A stretch of DNA of 64,000 bases, taken from Chryseobacterium sp. SORGH_AS_0447. GTDB taxonomy: Bacteria > Bacteroidota > Bacteroidia > Flavobacteriales > Weeksellaceae. Below, piece by piece: positions 62,657 through 64,000 of the stretch; position 1 is the stretch's first letter; every line of letters begins with the position of its first letter. The DNA lies in assembly GCF_030818695.1 (NCBI RefSeq), contig NZ_JAUTAR010000001.1:1916501-1980500 (forward strand), in the 5' to 3' direction. A program made the translations under genes and the position numbers. The notes beneath the pieces are model-generated. The model saw only the letters and a program-made list of their open reading frames with translations, searched no databases and was not told where the DNA came from.

Positions 62657-63514
62657 ATTCAGGCGCCTACAGGGAGCCCTGATTCTATACCACCGACTAT
62701 GGCTCCGGGGAGTATGCTGGATTATTATGCGCGGGGAGGAACGGGAAGCACTTCGGATATTTTGAAATTCATGGGCCAGGAAGATATGCTTGGGAATTTC
62801 TATGCCATTTATAACAGTGGCGGCGGTGGGGGAAGTGGACCTGGCCCTAAAAGCAGTACTGGACCGGGATTAATACAAAGAATAGGTAATTTCTTTAGAA
62901 GCCTATTTAGAGGAAAAGTATCAGGGACAATACAAGAGTTTGGACCACTGGAGAAAGTTCCGATGAGTTACGGACAAACAAGGCTGTTTGGACTAATTAG
63001 AAATGCAAATGTAAATGCCAATGGAGAAAGCGCATTAGAACAATATAGAGCATGGAGAGATAACCCATCATATAATGCAGGTGAAAGCTGGCTTGATCGA
63101 TTTGCCCGAAATGTGAACAGCAGCCACATGGAAATTCTACGTGATGAAGGAAGCGGTGGCGGATTAATGTGGGGCGGATATGGAAATAGTGTCAACGCAA
63201 TTGAGGAAGCGATCATCGAAACCGAAGTTCAGTATACGAAATCAAGTTTATCTTTAGGAAGACAAATGCATAGCGCATACAAGGTAGGAGAAAGTGGGAT
63301 TAAGGAATTTAGACTGCCAAGTGGTAAGAGAATAGATTTTCTAGACATCGAAAATGGTGTAATTTATGAATTGAAGCCTTACAATCCTAGGTCAATGAAC
63401 GCTGGCGAGAGACAACTTCAAATGTATTTGAAAGAAATTCAGTCACCTGCAACTATAGAAAGGTACCCAATGTTAAAGGGTATACAATGGAGAACTGTTT
63501 TAGAAACCTATTAA
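62492..63514 (+). CDS. orphan RHS tip 4: RHS-core fragment plus PD-(D/E)XK-like nuclease toxin
   Basis: Open frame of 340 codons (the first codon is formal) from [20 protein letters not shown] through [20 protein letters not shown] and a Gly-rich linker ([11 protein letters not shown]) into a toxin domain. The C-terminal 90 residues hold RQMHSAYKV, then [20 protein letters not shown]: Asp 282 or Asp 285, Glu 293 and Lys 295 give the D..ExK pattern of the restriction-endonuclease fold common among RHS toxins. It is predicted to cut DNA or RNA in the target cytoplasm. The gene after it, at 63520, is a DUF4304-like immunity candidate. Upstream stops in the core repeat make it a silent cassette. 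Confidence 0.75.
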   Translation: MQKETGWSDYGARMYMADIGRWGVIDPLADQYRRLTPYNYAANNPIRFIDPDGRKIQAPTGSPDSIPPTMAPGSMLDYYARGGTGSTSDILKFMGQEDMLGNFYAIYNSGGGGGSGPGPKSSTGPGLIQRIGNFFRSLFRGKVSGTIQEFGPLEKVPMSYGQTRLFGLIRNANVNANGESALEQYRAWRDNPSYNAGESWLDRFARNVNSSHMEILRDEGSGGGLMWGGYGNSVNAIEEAIIETEVQYTKSSLSLGRQMHSAYKVGESGIKEFRLPSGKRIDFLDIENGVIYELKPYNPRSMNAGERQLQMYLKEIQSPATIERYPMLKGIQWRTVLETY

Positions 63515-63519
63515 AAATC

Positions 63520-63972
63520 ATGAATAGTAAAGAATTTAAATCAGTATTTGGCGAAATAGCTAAATCCAACGATTTTAAACAAGCATTTGGAGGATGGTAT
63601 AAAGAAAGTTCTGAATGCATTGCCATACTTGAATTGCAAAAATCAAATTTTTCAGATAGTTATTATTTAAATGTTAAGATATTTATCCAAGGGATCTTTG
63701 GTCTGAAACATTCTCCATCGAAAAATTTAATAAAAAGTCCTATGGGAGATATTACAAATCAAATGAGAGATCTTGATGTCTTGAATTTTGATAATTCTAT
63801 TAGTGAGACAGATAGAATTGAACTCTTAAAAGTACTCTTTAAAGATTGTATATTACCTTTCATCAACAATTTATTATCTAAAGCTAGTATAAAAGAAATG
63901 GCTGATACAGGAAAGATATGTTTACTTCCTGCTGTGAAAAAGGAGTTGGAGAAAATAACCCATACCATTTAG
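63520..63972 (+). CDS. DUF4304-like immunity protein for tip 4
   Basis: Starts 5 bp after the nuclease stop. From ATG 63520 the protein has 150 residues (MNSKEFKSVFGEIAKSNDFK); the longer frame from 63487 overlaps the toxin and adds residues without likeness. The segments FKQAFGGWYKESSECIAILE, LQKSNFSDSYYLNVKIF and IQGIFGL resemble DUF4304 proteins, many of which sit beside toxin genes. It has no signal peptide, so it is cytoplasmic, where a nuclease toxin would act. Confidence 0.75.
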   Translation: MNSKEFKSVFGEIAKSNDFKQAFGGWYKESSECIAILELQKSNFSDSYYLNVKIFIQGIFGLKHSPSKNLIKSPMGDITNQMRDLDVLNFDNSISETDRIELLKVLFKDCILPFINNLLSKASIKEMADTGKICLLPAVKKELEKITHTI

Positions 63973-63992
63973 ATTATTAGAAGGAGCTGAAT

Positions 63993-64000
63993 ATGAAGCC
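63993..64000 (+). CDS. start of a further gene, cut by the window end
   Basis: ATG at 63993 after AAGGAGCTGAAT, 20 bp beyond the DUF4304-like gene. Only Met-Lys-Pro is visible. It could be another cassette gene; nothing more can be said. Confidence 0.25.

Overview
The window looks like a chromosomal segment of a flavobacterium, most likely Chryseobacterium or a close relative. Supporting signs are a type IX secretion sorting domain, a TonB-dependent receptor with an OMP_b-brl_3 type barrel, Bacteroidetes promoters (TTTG-N19-TAnnTTTG), few Shine-Dalgarno sites, a class II ketol-acid reductoisomerase, and many short dispersed palindromic repeats between genes. No rRNA, tRNA or CRISPR array was seen.

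Layout. 0.2-6.5 kb: a small secreted protein with a near-leaderless promoter, then a tripartite RND efflux operon (adaptor, pump, outer-membrane channel). 6.6-7.0 kb: remnant of an IS110-type transposase. 7.3-11.9 kb: a TonB-dependent receptor facing a histidine kinase/response regulator pair; the divergent promoter region holds six TTAA-centred boxes in exact 10-bp phase. 12.2-13.5 kb: a YqcI/YcgG (GntA-like) and DUF1989 pair. 14.2-15.1 kb: a tandem universal stress protein.

15.4-31.4 kb is a molybdenum hydroxylase island. It has an isoquinoline-oxidoreductase-type enzyme (2Fe-2S subunit, diheme cytochrome c, Tat-exported Mo subunit), XdhC, an almost complete Mo-cofactor pathway (moaA, a MocA-like transferase, moeA, moaD, moeB-rhodanese, moaE, a moaC-mogA fusion) with a TauE/SafE transporter and a small sulfite-oxidase-fold protein inserted in it, and a three-subunit PaoABC/YagTSR-type dehydrogenase. 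A cysteine desulfurase nearby could supply the terminal sulfur of the cofactor. 33-36 kb: YHS lipoprotein, cyanophycinase, a small secreted protein and a Crp/Fnr regulator.

36-44.4 kb is a branched-chain amino acid operon, ilvE-ilvD-ilvB-ilvN-ilvC-ilvA. An unannotated Ile-rich leader peptide and terminator precede it and have the layout of a classical attenuator. ilvE carries a +1 frameshift. A frameshifted SDR gene, an IS110 element with a long left end that may encode a bridge RNA, repeat-rich DNA and an AraC regulator follow (44.8-49 kb).

49.4-64 kb is the most unusual part. A strong promoter drives a candidate structured RNA with mutually exclusive helices. Then come a T9SS-sorted beta-propeller protein and two Sec-exported RHS proteins (914 and 922 aa). 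Downstream is an array of alternative RHS C-terminal tips: each repeats the RHS core end, then a different toxin domain and its immunity gene. Tip 1 is a HExxH metallopeptidase with a lipoprotein immunity protein. Tips 2 and 3 are two diverged copies of a putative clan CD (caspase-like) peptidase with periplasmic immunity proteins. Tip 4 is a PD-(D/E)XK nuclease with a cytoplasmic DUF4304 protein. The expressed RHS gene is cut off from tip 1 by a 1-bp insertion, and tips 2-4 carry frameshifts or stops before the core, so they look like silent donors for tip exchange.
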